A stretch of DNA of 64,000 nt, from the NCBI GenBank assembly GCA_009869945.1, contig WIXG01000119.1:124001-188000 (forward strand). Reading direction: 5' to 3'. The stretch comes from Mesaphorura yosii. Its lineage: Eukaryota > Arthropoda > Collembola > Poduromorpha > Tullbergiidae. The first letter of the stretch is position 1, and the number at the start of each line of letters is the position of its first letter. The notes below the pieces were generated by a model. The model made no database searches, was not told the origin of the DNA, and saw nothing but the letters and a program-made list of their open reading frames with translations. Positions 18,253 to 30,519 of the stretch are shown one piece after another. The translations under genes and the position numbers were made by a program.

Positions 18253-20897
18253 ATGGGTCTCGCAGGTGAGGTGAATGCGGGCAATGCGGGGTAAAGGTAA
18301 AAGTCTGAAAAGTTATGCAGAAATCGGAAAGTTATACAATAAAAGACCGAAGAGCAGAAATGATTTGTATTGTGATTACTATTTATGTTGTGTCATGTCA
18401 TGTCGCACGAGTGAACTTTAAAAATTCATCTCACCAACAACCTGCTCCTGTAATGACAAGAATAAGTATTGCTTCTCCTGCTACCTGCTACTCTACTCTT
18501 AATCCTTACAAAATGATTATGAACTTTAGCTTTGCGTGGCAATTATGTCACGGCAGACAGGCATGAATTGGCCCGAAGTGCTTAAACTCCACATTAGTTA
18601 TTGACCATGTTCGAGTGCCTCCACCACACGCATTGATGGATATGAAGAGTAGAGGCATGACATACAACCCCGCCGCCCCGATTCAGACAGAGGAGTAGCT
18701 CGCAACAATTTACCTCCGTCCGAAGTTGCCCCCGCATTATAATAAGTTATGCTGCCCGACCTGAAGGCGGGTCCTTTGTTGATTTCCATCAAAGCTCACC
18801 ATCCATCAGCCATCAACCAACTTCCTTCTTCAATACCGTGCATTATGTCATGAGACGCAATCTTTTATCTCAATGCCTGCCCGTCTTGAAAAGTGATTAT
18901 TAGAATACTTAACCACGATGTGAGGAATCAGTCATATCCGGAACACTGGCTTGATTACTTCTCGGAGGTGGTCCTTGAAACTTGAAGCAGGCGATGGGTA
19001 AGCAAGCATTCTGAAATTTTCTGGAAAGCAAGCAGTGCTGCAGTGAAACTGTTGGTCATTAAACGTTTCCAAAATATATAATTTCTGCACTTCAAACGAA
19101 TTTTCCCAACTCCTTTCCAGGTCGAACTCTTCCCGTTCCGGTTCCATGTAAAGTTTGCGGCGACAAATCATATGGCAAACATTATGGCGTCTACTGCTGT
19201 GACGGCTGTTCTTGCTTTTTCAAACGGTCAATCAGGAGAAATATTCTGTACACTTGCATCGGTAAGTAAATAAACTGCAACTTTTATCCTGCATTCCATA
19301 ATATAGCAAATGAAGTTCATTATCTCAACCAGCAGAATGACCGTCATTTCCCAAGATCTAATTTTAAGATAAGGTTTGTTCTCTCGCATGCTGCGTCAAA
19401 TTAATCACAAAGCTGGAAACGGAGTCTGTGTAATTGATAAAACTCGACGGAACTGGTGTCCTGGCTGTCGTCTTAAGAAATGTTTAGATATGAATATGAA
19501 CCGTTATGGTAAGAAATGGAACAATTTCGCACTAACCATGTATCCATGCAAAACTCTGGACTCTGGAAAATATATAATTACATTATTGAGATCTTTATCA
19601 ACGTAAGGGATAAACCGTAACAAATTTTTCAGAAGATGAGGCGAAAAAATATAAGTTGGTTGAATTAAATCGCGTAAAATGTTGAAGACGTAATTCATTT
19701 TCTTTCAGCTGTCCAAGAAGAACGCGGCCCAAGAAAGGGAAGCAAGAAGTTTGCACCGGCCCCATCTTTGCCCAGATCGCCCATATCTGTCCTCGGGGAG
19801 GCCGAGTACACGAAGTCATCTCTGCACGCGCAAGCGAACATGAAATTTCAGCACAATTTCTACAGCAGGTATCAATTATGCGATGCATCGTTCATGATGT
19901 CAAGACGCGCACACCAGAAGGTTGGGAGTTCAACTAGCCAGCTAGCTGATAAAGACGTGGCGAGCCCGACGAGTTCAAAGCACGAAGAAAGAATCGGGGA
20001 ACCGACATTCCGGCCCAAATCCATCACGGAAGGCTTGCCGTTTCTAAACAATCAGATTTCAACATTCCCTTTCATACAGGCGAATTTGACCGCACCAGTG
20101 CTGTGTTGGGAGCAAATGCACGGAATTCAAGGTGGCAATCTCACACTATTCGTGTCCAATTACACTGTGTTTGTAAATGTCAATGAGATATGGTCTTGAA
20201 TTTAGGCAATGTGTCACTGAATCTGCTGATTCTAACTGTGAAATGCGCACGCTCTCACCCACCATTTTCGCTGTTTCCCCAAATCCTGCAAAATCAAATT
20301 CTAAATGACTCATGGGCTCAATTGATAGGACTTCAATTGTGCGCTTGGAGAATATCGCCAAGTGCAGTCTTGGTGAACGTCGATGCAACAAGTATGCTTT
20401 CTGAGAGTGAGAAGTAAGTGATACTTGACTAACTTGCTAATTTCTTGACGTAATTCTCAACAAAACTTTCGATTACATTCAGAAATATGGTCGATTCTGT
20501 GTCTCGACTCTGTCGGGAGCTGAATTTGACTCCGCTGGAATTATCGTTCATCCAGAGTCTCATGCTACTGGGAAAAGGTAAAGTTTGCTTAGCAGGGCCA
20601 GATTCTTATCAATTCTCAACTCCACTTCTACCAATCCCACCTTCATTTTTACAAATAATTAATACAGGTCCAGCATTGAAAGCCATAAGCTTGAACCAGA
20701 AGACGGTGCAGGAAATTGAATTCTTGTACCACAAAACGATGATCGCCTACAGTCTTTATGTCGCCACAAACTTTCCATCACAGCCATCACGGTTTGGACT
20801 TGCAATGACAATTATTGAGATGCTGAAATCTAACAGGGCACTTTTTCAAAGTGTGCTTACAGCGCCCATTGTCAAGTTTGTCATTGATAATTTCTGA
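18253..20897 (+). CDS. NR2E-group nuclear receptor (Hr83/PNR-like)
   Basis: Exons 18253-18265, 19121-19261, 19413-19508, 19709-20131, 20206-20413, 20483-20577 and 20668-20897 total 401 residues. The zinc-finger domain has [18 protein letters not shown], then [14 protein letters not shown], and a second finger with [19 protein letters not shown]. It ends [10 protein letters not shown], typical of the NR2E group. A poorly conserved hinge (about 90-220) follows. The ligand-binding domain shows the helix 3-5 signature [16 protein letters not shown] and ends in an NR2E-like [11 protein letters not shown], the AF-2 region. The protein should be a nuclear transcription factor, probably a repressor, in neural or photoreceptor cells. 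The 13-base first exon (ATGGGTCTCGCAG then GTGAGG) is inferred: its phase fits and it gives [14 protein letters not shown], similar to starts I remember for this group. Which NR2E member it is remains open. Confidence 0.88.
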
Positions 20898-20957
20898 TTT
20901 TATCCCAGCGTTTGTATCACATCAATTGCGGGTTGACTTTATTGTGTAATTTTGTCG

Positions 20958-20963
20958 AATAAA
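20958..20963 (+). promoter_or_regulatory. Poly(A) signal AATAAA of the nuclear receptor
   Basis: AATAAA sits 61 bases after the nuclear receptor stop codon. Confidence 0.65.
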
Positions 20964-21952
20964 ATCACAACCAAAATCAAATTACTTGCGCTTACCGAGC
21001 GTGACTTGAATACAAAAGTTTCACAGCTGGTGAGAATCTTGCCAACTGTGAGGATCATAATTTGTTGAACAGTTAAATTAGCGCAATTGTTAATGTATTC
21101 AAACGCTATTGTTCAATTGCTCATCCCACAGGCTTTACTGATCCATTATCTTACTGGCAGGCTGACAGACATTACCAGTGGATAAATCTACTGGCAGTAA
21201 TCATGCGGATCGCTGGTGTATTAAACGAATGCTGAAGCATAAAAACCGTGAACTGAACGATAACCGCATGAATAATGTTAGGCGCTCCAGCATTTCGCAT
21301 GGCATATGCTCCTGCTTAGATACATGAAAAAATCACAAAACAAAGACAATTTTCTCGTAAAAGAGAGTCAGCCTTGGTCTCAAACATAGCAGTGGTACTT
21401 GCAAGTCGTGCATAAGAGAAACTGAGTGCATCGATGCTAAAGACGAACAGGTTGTACTTAAGAGCTGATTTGGTCCGCAAAAACTTTGTTGTTTGTTATG
21501 CATAAAGTTGTCTATTTGCCAGAAGCAAATTGGAAATGCATTGCGTAGTTAATCACACATTACCAGCACTGTGAGTTTCTTCCTCAACTTCGTTTTGCCG
21601 ACGTCAATTGCGCTTTAGCACAGCGACATTAAGTTTTCATAAAGTGGACATCGCTTCTCTTGCACCTCGTCGACTGGCTTAAAGAATTCCTGGAATTGGC
21701 TGATTGGAACAACGAAAGCACTCAAATACGTACGCGTCTCGTATGTAAGTAAAGCCTTGTGCATGTTATTCCTCCAAGTTGAGGAATGCGGTAATAACTT
21801 TTACAATTTCCTACAACATATTTCGATTGAGACCACCACACTGGGAATTAAAGCTGCAATCTGCAATCTCGCATTACAATTGGCTAACGAGTTACATATC
21901 ACTCAGGTGGCAGGTCCGTCATACAGGAGCATAGTGTGAACATCTCGCAATC
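20964..21952. other. Intergenic, nuclear receptor to KDEL receptor
   Basis: No recognisable coding exon. The right end, just before the ATG at 21953, should be the promoter and 5' UTR of the KDEL receptor gene; a short open frame at 21757-21939 there lacks an ATG start. Confidence 0.45.
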
Positions 21953-23063
21953 ATGAATATCTATCGCTTGATCGGAGATGGGTCACATGTTGTTGCTACT
22001 TGGATCATTCTCCTGAAGTTGGTCAACACTCGATCAGCAAGCGGTAAGTACTTCCAAGTGCCCTACGAAACTGGAAATTGTCGCCTTGATCCTCATTACA
22101 ATTACTCATTCTCCGCAAATTGTCAGGGTTTTCTGGAAAATCGCAACTCCTGCTTGCCCTCACTTACACATTCCGGTATTGGGATCTGCTGACTAATTAC
22201 ACCTCAGAGTACAACACGATTCTCAAATGTTACTACATCATTACATCATGGCTGACTTGTTACTGCATCTTCTGCTCTGGCTTTACCGGGAAAACATACC
22301 AAAAAGATAAGGATTCGTTCAGGTAAGCGCCGTTTCTGCGCGTGGCGCACCCTGCAGGTAGCGTCCAGTTTGTCTGATATGTAAACGGCAATCATCATTG
22401 TTGTTTACTTTTAGGATTGAATACCTCATACTGATTGTGACTGTCTTGGCGTTTTTCATTAATCATGACATGGCCCCACTAGAAGTAAGTCCGTTTAAAA
22501 TAAATTAAGAGACAAGAGTCAACAAATGGTAACGCGACTGTATTTGATTGCACAGGTTGCCTGGACCTGGAGCATTTACATGGGAGCAGTCGCGCTAATT
22601 CCACAGTTCTACATGACATGGACCACAAAGAAGGTTGACGGATATCTTGCTTTGTATGTACTGGGAATGGCGTGCTACAGAGGTAGGATCAGGAACAGTC
22701 ATTCCTATCACCAGAATAACGCACTGAATTGACTTTTTCTCTTCTAATTAAGGCTTCTACATCGGGAACTGGATCTATCGCTACTACACTGAGGACTATT
22801 ATGATATGATTGCTGTCATCAGCGGCTGCGTAGAAACTTTCGTTGGCATTTTTGGATTGCTTACCATCCTTACGATTGTTCTTGGAAAACCTTGCAACTC
22901 AGAGCCTTCAGGAGAGTCCAGCATCTACGTTTTGCCTTCTGTTGTGGAACACTTTGGCAAGGACTACAAGATCCTGAGAAACAGTGCAGCAACAGCCGAA
23001 TCTCTGAAAGATGCAAACATCGCAGAAACTAACAAGTTTGAGAAGTATCTCGACGGTGCATAA
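21953..23063 (+). CDS. KDELR: Divergent ER lumen protein-retaining (KDEL) receptor
   Basis: Exons 21953-22043, 22127-22322, 22415-22484, 22556-22682 and 22753-23063 give 264 residues; canonical receptors have about 212. The seven-helix Golgi/ER membrane protein retrieves escaped HDEL/KDEL-tagged chaperones. Family residues are kept: Arg5 and His12 in MNIYRLIGDGSH, Arg47 and Asp50 in FRYWDLLTNYTS, NHDMAPLE with the Lys-binding Glu (119), and NWIYRY. Two things are odd. The Glu usually found in the YLESVAILPQ segment is Gly129 here (IYMGAVALIPQ). The usual short tail with a di-lysine-type COPI signal (KK-S-LPA) is replaced by about 55 polar residues ending EKYLDGA. It may be a second, specialised receptor beside a canonical one elsewhere in the genome. 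Family assignment is firm; ligand and traffic are not. Confidence 0.88.
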
Positions 23064-23225
23064 AGCCAAAATCCAGCGAGTCAAGCATACAATTATTGTC
23101 ATTCTATGGTGCATTTGTACTTAAGTCACCGTCCAAATCTCCTTACCCTTTCTCCTTTTTCTTAAACTTCTTACTATTCATCATTAAATATAATTTGCGA
23201 AGTACGTACTTATCCGAGATATCGA

Positions 23226-23231
23226 AATAAA
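23226..23231 (+). promoter_or_regulatory. Poly(A) signal AATAAA of the KDEL receptor gene
   Basis: AATAAA lies 163 bases after the KDEL receptor stop. Confidence 0.6.
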
Positions 23232-23887
23232 AGATTAATGAGCAAAATGAGAACGCTGACATTACTTTATCTAATCAATCGGATTAATCTATCATTGGTT
23301 AATCGGGCAGCAATTCACTTCCAGGCTCCAGATCTGCACATTTTGAGACAAAGTTAGCAATCGTGTACACAACCCGTTGTGCTGTTTTATAATATGGAAA
23401 AGTGAGCATAAACCTTATGATGATGTATGATGACGTTAAAAAGGCTTGCAGCCCATACTATGACTGAAGCGTTACGAAGTTAACCCAAATAAACCTTAAT
23501 AAATTAACGAAAAGTTAAAATTATTTTTAACAATAACAACCACACCAAGATCCCATTAACTAAGAATAAGCCGGTATGTCGGGCTCAGCGTATTGGTTGA
23601 CATGAGATGACAGCAAGTTTTTCATGCGCTCGCTTCGCTCGAAGCTATGAATTCACACAACATTCCACGTCAACTTGCTAAATCTCGTATGCGCATAAAC
23701 TCATAAACTGCAATAACACAAGCATTCATTTGTGATTTGTAAGCAGACATCTCAAAGCATCAATCTGTAAATTCGCTGACTTCTTGACAGTTACTTGTCC
23801 AGTCCTCCAGCTTCAGATTTCCGTTAGGTACCAAAATTGTGAACTACATTCGTCACAGCAAGGAAGTCGGATTCGATAGACTTGAAG
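23232..23887. other. Intergenic, KDEL receptor to coatomer gamma
   Basis: AT-rich spacer of about 650 bases. I see no gene; the coatomer gamma promoter is expected near its right end. Confidence 0.5.
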
Positions 23888-26800
23888 ATGATAAATTTCA
23901 AACGAGAAAAGAAGGAAGAAGAGGAAGGTAAAGTACAATAATTTATCGTCCAGATAGTAGAAGCTATATTAAGTGTCAGAATTAATTTATGTGATATTAA
24001 TGGTGCGGTACTGGACGCGTATCTGCAAGTAGATCAACAATGTTCTTGTTTGCTAGCTCTAATAAGCGTGACTCTTCTTTATTAAAAGCTGGGGGTGGGA
24101 ACCCGTACCAAGGCCTTGAGAAGACATCTGTACTTCAAGAAGCGAGGGCCTTTAATGATTCGCTTTTGAATCCACGAAAATGTACTCTGATTTTGTCGAA
24201 GATTTTGTACTTGCTGAATCAAGGAGAAGTGGTCGGCACCACCGAAGCAACGGAAACGTTTTTCGCAATGACGAAGCTCTTTCAATCAAAAGACCCAGTT
24301 CTTCGTCGGATGGTTTACTTAGGAATTAAGGAACTGAGTAATGTTTCCGAAGATGTTATCATTGTCACCTCCAGCTTGACCAAGGACATGACTGGAAAAG
24401 AAGACTTGTATCGGGGCGCTGCCATCCGTGCACTTTGTACTATCACCGATGTAAGTTTCTAGCATTTATGGAGCTTAGATGTGTGTCAACGTTTCAATAC
24501 GCTTATCGAATTTTTTAATATGATTTTTCCAGAGTTCAATGTTGGCCGCGCTGGAGCGATATCTGAAGCAGGCAATCGTAGACAAGTTGCCGTCTGTCAG
24601 CAGTGCTGCTCTTGTTAGGGCCTACCATTTAACATTTACAAGTGCTGAGCTCGTAAAACGTTGGGTCCCAGAGGCCCAAGAAGCAGTCAACTCGGACAAG
24701 TAAGTTCGAGTACCTCGGATTGATTTTTTCTTCTGCTAAAGTGTGACTCATCATATTATCTTTGTTGTTGCGGTTAGTGTTATGGTTCAGTATCACGCTC
24801 TGGGAGTTCTTTATCACATACGCAAGGCGGACAAACTTGCTGTCACGAAGCTACTTGCAAAGTTGACGAAGTCTCACATGAAATCACCGTTTGCTGTTAC
24901 GCTATTGGTAAGTATTCCTCGCCATGTCGCCATACTGTAAGATGAACTTAAATTACAAGAATGACCATGCCTAAACATGACGTTATTCCAAATGTAGATC
25001 CGTATTGCTGCGAAGCTTATTGATGAAGAAGATAATCCGATTGACTCGCCATTGTTTGATTTCCTGGAAGCATGCCTGCGACACAAGTCTGAAATGGTTA
25101 TATTTGAAGCTGCGCATGCGATTATTAATTTGAAGAAGGTCACCGCCAGAGAAATCAGCCCCGCAGTTAGCGTTTTGCAATTGTTCTGTTCTAGCCCGAA
25201 ACCGGCGTTAAGATTTGCTGCTGTTCGAACATTAAACAAGGTATGAATTTTTGAAAACATGACAAAAATGATATTTATGATCTGCAGCCAGAGTTCTACA
25301 AGTTGTTAATTTTAATTGCAGGTTGCCATTGCTCATCCAGCTTCGGTCACTAATTGCAACGTTGACTTAGAAAACCTGATCACTGATCCGAATCGTTCCA
25401 TTGCTACACTTGCTATTACAACCTTGCTAAAAACTGGAGCGGAGTCATCGATTGAGAGGCTGATGAAGCAAATCACTTCGTTCGTGTCTGAGATTTCCGA
25501 CGAATTTAAAATCGTTGTGGTCCAAGCAATTAAATCCTTGTGCTTGAAGTTTCCGCGCAAGCACGGCAGTCTGATGGCTTTCCTTTCGATCCTCCTCCGT
25601 GATGAGGGTGGACTCGAATATAAGGCGGCAATTGCGGACACAATCATCGCCATTATTGAAGAGAATCCAGACGCAAAAGAAACAGGTAAAATAAAACTAT
25701 TAGTTTTTGCTTTTCAGTGTATGTTCACAATCTTTAAAAAAAATAATGTTATACGCTTCAGGATTGTCACATTTGTGTGAGTTCATTGAAGATTGTGAGC
25801 ACACTAGTTTGGCCGTAAGAATTCTGCATCTTCTGGGAAGGGAAGGACCAAAGGCGAAGCAACCTTCGAGATATATTCGCTACATCTACAACCGAGTCAT
25901 TTTGGAACAGCCGGCAGTTCGTGCGGCAGCCGTTTCTGCGCTGGCTCAATTCGCAGCACACTGCCCGACTCTGCTTCCAAATATTCTCGTACTCTTGATG
26001 GTAAGTTGTCATTGACCTGTGAAGGGCAGAAGGCAATCAAATGCTGCTTGATTTAATGAGTAACTTATTATTATAGAGATGCCAAATGGATTCTGACGAC
26101 GAAGTACGAGATCGAGCAACACTTTACTATCAGCTGCTGAGCAATGAGGACAAGTCGCTGGCAAATCACTACATCATGAACCAACTGCAGGTAATATAAA
26201 TCTTGCAGTTTTTCATAAAAATCCGGATATCGTAACTTGTGGACATTGACGTATTTGAGTAACATTTGGCTTCTTTAGTCCTCAATCGTGGCTTTGGAGA
26301 GGGCATTGGCTGGTTACATTCAAGCACCAACTGAGACTGCATTTGACATAAAGTCAGTTCCATTACAAAGCACTTTGACCGAGGAGAAACTCCAGGTCAG
26401 TGGAATTGGCACCGGAGTTTTGAAAACGAAAGCTCCAGAACCACAAAAGATAGTGCATAAGGAAGTGTCGATTGCCGATGAATTGGTGAAGGTCCCGGAA
26501 TTGGCAAGGGTTAATCTGGGTGGATTATTCAAGACTTGCGAAAAACAACAACTGACAGAATCTGAAACCGAATACGTTGTGGCTTGTACAAAGCACATAT
26601 TTAACAAGCATTTGGTCCTACAGGTTAGCTACAAGCAAATATGAGCTACTTAAAAATGACAAGGAATCTAAAGTAATGAAGTAATGATACGTCGTGTCTT
26701 CTACCTAATCAAATAGTTCAACGTTCAAAACACATTGTCCGATCAACTTCTGGAAAATGTGCGAGTTCAAGTTGAGCTTCCTGATGGGTTCAACAAAGTC

Positions 26801-27512
26801 ACAGAAGTGAAAATTCCTTCATTACCCTACGGGCAGCCTAAAATTGCGTACATTGTTGTGTCTTGGCCTGAAGATGTGGAAGTAGCGGCCGCTGGAACTA
26901 TAAATGCTGTGCTTAAGTTCGTGGTGAAAGACTGCGATCCGGACACAGGGTTGCCCGACTCGGATGAAGGCTACGACGATGAATATGTAGTAAGTTTTGA
27001 CTGTTTCTTTTCTTCGAAATTCAGCGAAATTAGGATAAAATTTAATTAGTTCTTGTTTGTACCCTTCCACAGTTGGAAGATATCGACATCAATTTGGATG
27101 ATCACATCTTTGGTCTATCACGACCAAATTTCGCGACTGCGTGGGAAGAACTCCAGGTAGAAAAGGAAGAAACATTTGCACTTTCGAATGCAAGCTCGAT
27201 TCCTGAAGCCGTGAAGAACATCATTGCCTTTTTGGGGATGTATCCATGTGATCGAACCGATCGAGTTCCTGAAGGCAAAAGTAGCCACACCCTGGCTTTG
27301 GCAGGTAAAATTCAGGACTTTTGAATCTGACATGGCAAGGCTTGGCTTGACATATTTAACACGACCTTTAATCTTGAGCAGGAGCGTTTCGAGGTGGCAT
27401 TGAAGTCCTCGCGAGGGCGAAGCTGGTACTTTCGGACGAGGTTAACCTTCAATTAACAGTTCGATCAACGGATGAAGTTGTAGCATCACTCATTACTGCG
27501 GCCGTTGGTTAA
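23888..27512 (+). CDS. COPG: Coatomer subunit gamma
   Basis: Twelve exons: 23888-23927, 24089-24450, 24533-24699, 24778-24907, 24998-25240, 25322-25685, 25762-26000, 26077-26190, 26279-26623, 26717-26989, 27073-27304 and 27382-27512. They total 879 residues (human gamma-1 has 874). The adaptin-like HEAT solenoid fills about 20-550 ([47 protein letters not shown]). A linker leads to the appendage domain (about 600-879) with [18 protein letters not shown] and DEGYDDEYV, ending in an ear-like FRGG block. It is part of the COPI coat that carries Golgi-to-ER cargo, binding dilysine tails and ARF1. The gene stands just downstream of a KDEL receptor, a COPI cargo; the two share strand but have separate 3' signals. 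Exon 1 ([13 protein letters not shown]) rests on phase and the [11 protein letters not shown] continuation. No defects seen. Confidence 0.96.
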
Positions 27513-27600
27513 ATGAATTATGCGTCTCCTTTAACCTATTGTTTAACTTAATGTCTATTCATTTGGTGAGTTGTCCAAATATTATGATGGATTTTGGGGA

Positions 27601-27606
27601 AATAAA
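27601..27606 (+). promoter_or_regulatory. Poly(A) signal AATAAA of coatomer gamma
   Basis: AATAAA lies 88 bases after the coatomer gamma stop. The complement TTTATT just beyond it (27613-27618) could serve the convergent thioesterase gene. Confidence 0.65.
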
Positions 27607-27855
27607 TGCCTATTTATTACAAGAGTGGTGATGCATAGGGTGAAGTTCGGCACATTTTAATACGGCAAATACAAGTAACAAAGAGTTTCAGTTACAAGAG
27701 TAATACTGTTTGACATACGAGTGACTAGAATCTTGGCGTTTCAAAGGATTCTGGGGTCTTAATCATTAAGATTTTGATTTTACTGCACTTTCATTTTCAT
27801 TTGACCCAACCTAATAATTATAGAGGAGTTGCTACTGCAATCTCAATTGTCAAAA

Positions 27856-29926
27856 TCAGTCCGGAATCATTTCTTTGAAGTGCCTCCTGGAGTTCAGGAA
27901 CAGCATTGCCTCTGGAAACAGATATTTGAGGTCTCAGCAAATCAAAAGTCAAATTGATGAAGCTTTAATGATAATTGCTTTGGATTAAGTACCTTGGTAC
28001 GTATGAGGCATTATACTAGGAGGAGGTTCAGCATCATCTTGAGTTTTGAATGTAAACTGAAATACATTTGTCAGTTCATTATCTCCTGTTTTGGGGTTGA
28101 CAACTTCGGCTATCACTGGAACATGAACATATCTTCCTTCAACGTACCCAACCTGTAATTCCGAGAATGCGCAATTAATGACTTAATACTGGTAATACTA
28201 CATGAAATGATCTCCAAGTCAAGTTCACAATTCTATTCCCTCACCTTCGTACCAAATCGCAAAAGAGATCCCACTTCAACTGGGCGGCGAAATAAAATAT
28301 CATCGATTGCAATTCCGATTGGCCTGCTTCTCCTGGAAGGCCCAAATTAACAAGATACAAGATAAAAAGATGATAAGGAAGGAGAACAGGATTGGGAAGC
28401 CTTACGTGTAGAGGTAGACGTTGGAGAACGCAATTTCGTACGCCTGTCTCATGATGAAGCCTCCAAATACTTTGTTGAAGCGATTTCTGTATTGCGGATG
28501 GCAGAGAAGGAGCGTTGTTAATCTGGTGTCGTTCATCATTCTGTGAGGCGGTTCTTGTGCCACAGATGGATCAGGCTTGTCGGAAGTGGGAATGGGCTGG
28601 AAATAACCATACGCCGGATTGAGAGAGGAAGAAAATTGCTTGTGCATTATTTCACGCTCTTTCTCATTTGGGGGTTTTTGATGTAGTGACTCCTTTGCAT
28701 CCAACTTTCTTTGTTTGCTCCGCTCTGCAATTATAAAGATCTTAGAATTCAGAACTCAACTACATACTTTTCCGTCATATCTGAAGTCTCCTAACCTTCA
28801 CCAAGTTGGATGTACGCCTTTTCTTCCTCCGAATTTCCAATTAAAGGATTCACGATTGCTGGCCCGCGGCTAAGGATAAGGTTCGAATTCAATAGGACAA
28901 ATAATCTACCATCGAAAATGTCATTTGATACTTACTTGAGCGGATCCCTTGCGACAAATACAAAAACAGCCATTGTTCTGAAATGCCAATATACAGGAAG
29001 AAACATTATACCTTAGAATTCGATCACTACTGCACTTTGAATTACTTGAACTCGTATTCCCCAGCCTCATTCTTTTGATCGACCAGCATCTGTACTTCCA
29101 TGGAACTTTTCCCGACCTGAAGCAACAAAATTCTCCCGTCACGTCATTTTCTCCTATGCGGCCCTTTTTCTCATAGAATTGAATTCATACCCAAGACAAG
29201 TGACCTGAAAATCTAACGTCTTGGAAGGGATTAAGAGGCGTTTTCCCACCCATGTGTATGCAATCCACCAGTGCTGTTACGCAGGAATACGGGTTCGGGT
29301 ACCCCTCTGATCTTGGATTGAGAATATGTTTTTGGCAGCACCAACCTGTCGATGAGAATCCTGTATTTTAACCAATTCTGAATTCTGATGTTTGAAGGGC
29401 TTAATAAATTACCTGCAAAAATATCTAAGTCCTCCAAAATTCTCCCAGTTCTAACATAGCCATCAAAAGTTGTGTATCTCTCGCGCATGTCTTCATTTCG
29501 GCCGAGAGGAACCACAGCCGACACAAAGCTGTCTGCCATTGTCCTGGGTGGTAACTCATTGCGACTTGTGGGCAGTAAGTCCATCAACTTCTGACGCCTG
29601 TCTAAGGCAGCCTTTAACGAAGCGGGTCCACCATATTCCTTTTGAAAGCCTATGAGCTTCTCGAAATCCGCAAGAACTACATGACAAATTGAAGTTATGC
29701 TCATCCTGCACCTTTGCTCAGAGTGCACATCTAAATATGAATCTTACTCTGTGGCAATGTTAATTCTGGATCCTCATCAGGCCGGGGATTAATGAAGAGA
29801 GTACTCTTCGAGTGTAGTGCTCGCGATTGTAATGGCCCACTCTCGTACAACTTCCAAAGCGAACGAGTGGCGGCGATTGTTGTCCGGAGATTAGTATGGG
29901 ATGAGTGGTGCAGGATACATACATGC
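27856..29926 (-). CDS. ACOT9: Acyl-coenzyme A thioesterase, ACOT9 type (5' end incomplete)
   Basis: Minus-strand exons: 29926-29748, 29676-29413, 29360-29191, 29116-29046, 28977-28936, 28869-28796, 28724-28406, 28332-28245, 28152-27993 and 27911-27856. They form one frame of about 474 residues. The protein should be a mitochondrial acyl-CoA hydrolase made of two hotdog domains. Domain 1 includes MADSFVSAVVPLG, GRILEDLDIFAG, VTALVDCIHM and VRFSGHLSWVGKSSMEV. Domain 2 includes NRFNKVFGGFIMRQAYE, IAIDDILFRRPVEVGSL and VFQFTF. The first exon listed starts after a CTATCCAG acceptor and has no in-frame ATG. Its basic, Ser/Thr-rich start (HTNLRTTIAATRSLWKLY) looks like a mitochondrial presequence, so a short first exon with the ATG must lie further upstream. 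I could not place it. The gene is convergent with coatomer gamma and divergent from PARG. Confidence 0.92.
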
Positions 29927-30519
29927 CTGGATAGATAACCAAATCATAAGTACTAATGATGATGGCGTGCTCTGTTTTTGTTTACTTGAATATTTGAAGC
30001 ATTGTGCATTTGATTCCCAGAGTCCGCTTATGACTGGAACTCAGAAACTGCAATCGCAAGGTTAGGCTAAGATTCCATGGCTCTCAACTGGCCGAACCAG
30101 AATACGGTCTTAACAGCAGCTGTTAGAATTAAGATGACTTTGCGCCTAGGATTGACTGAGAGAAAATTTGGAGGAAGCGGACGTTAGGTCACAGGATTTG
30201 AACCATTCAAAAGCTGTCTGTCAAAAACACGGCGCTAAACTTATGATTTCAAAAGCAGGAACGTTCATTTGTTCGGAATTGAAGTGCTTTCATACATAAT
30301 CAATGCAGTAATCAGTATTGAGTATTGGTTGCGAAGTGTATTTGTTGTGAGGACTAAGAAGCAGACTGTTTCGTTTGTCAGATTACCTGATAGCTGCTGA
30401 TAACACTTAACGTGTTCTTGCAAAAGAGGTTAGGGTTGAAATCTCCTGATTCTCCTGTTTTGACTGATGACTTGATGGTTTTCATAAGAGTCAATCATTC
30501 TATTGCTGTCTGGACAGGT
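29927..30519. other. Divergent ACOT9/PARG promoter region
   Basis: About 600 bases between divergent genes. It should hold the missing first ACOT9 exon, the PARG 5' UTR and both promoters. An acceptor-like ACAG directly before the PARG ATG suggests a non-coding PARG exon upstream. Confidence 0.45.
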
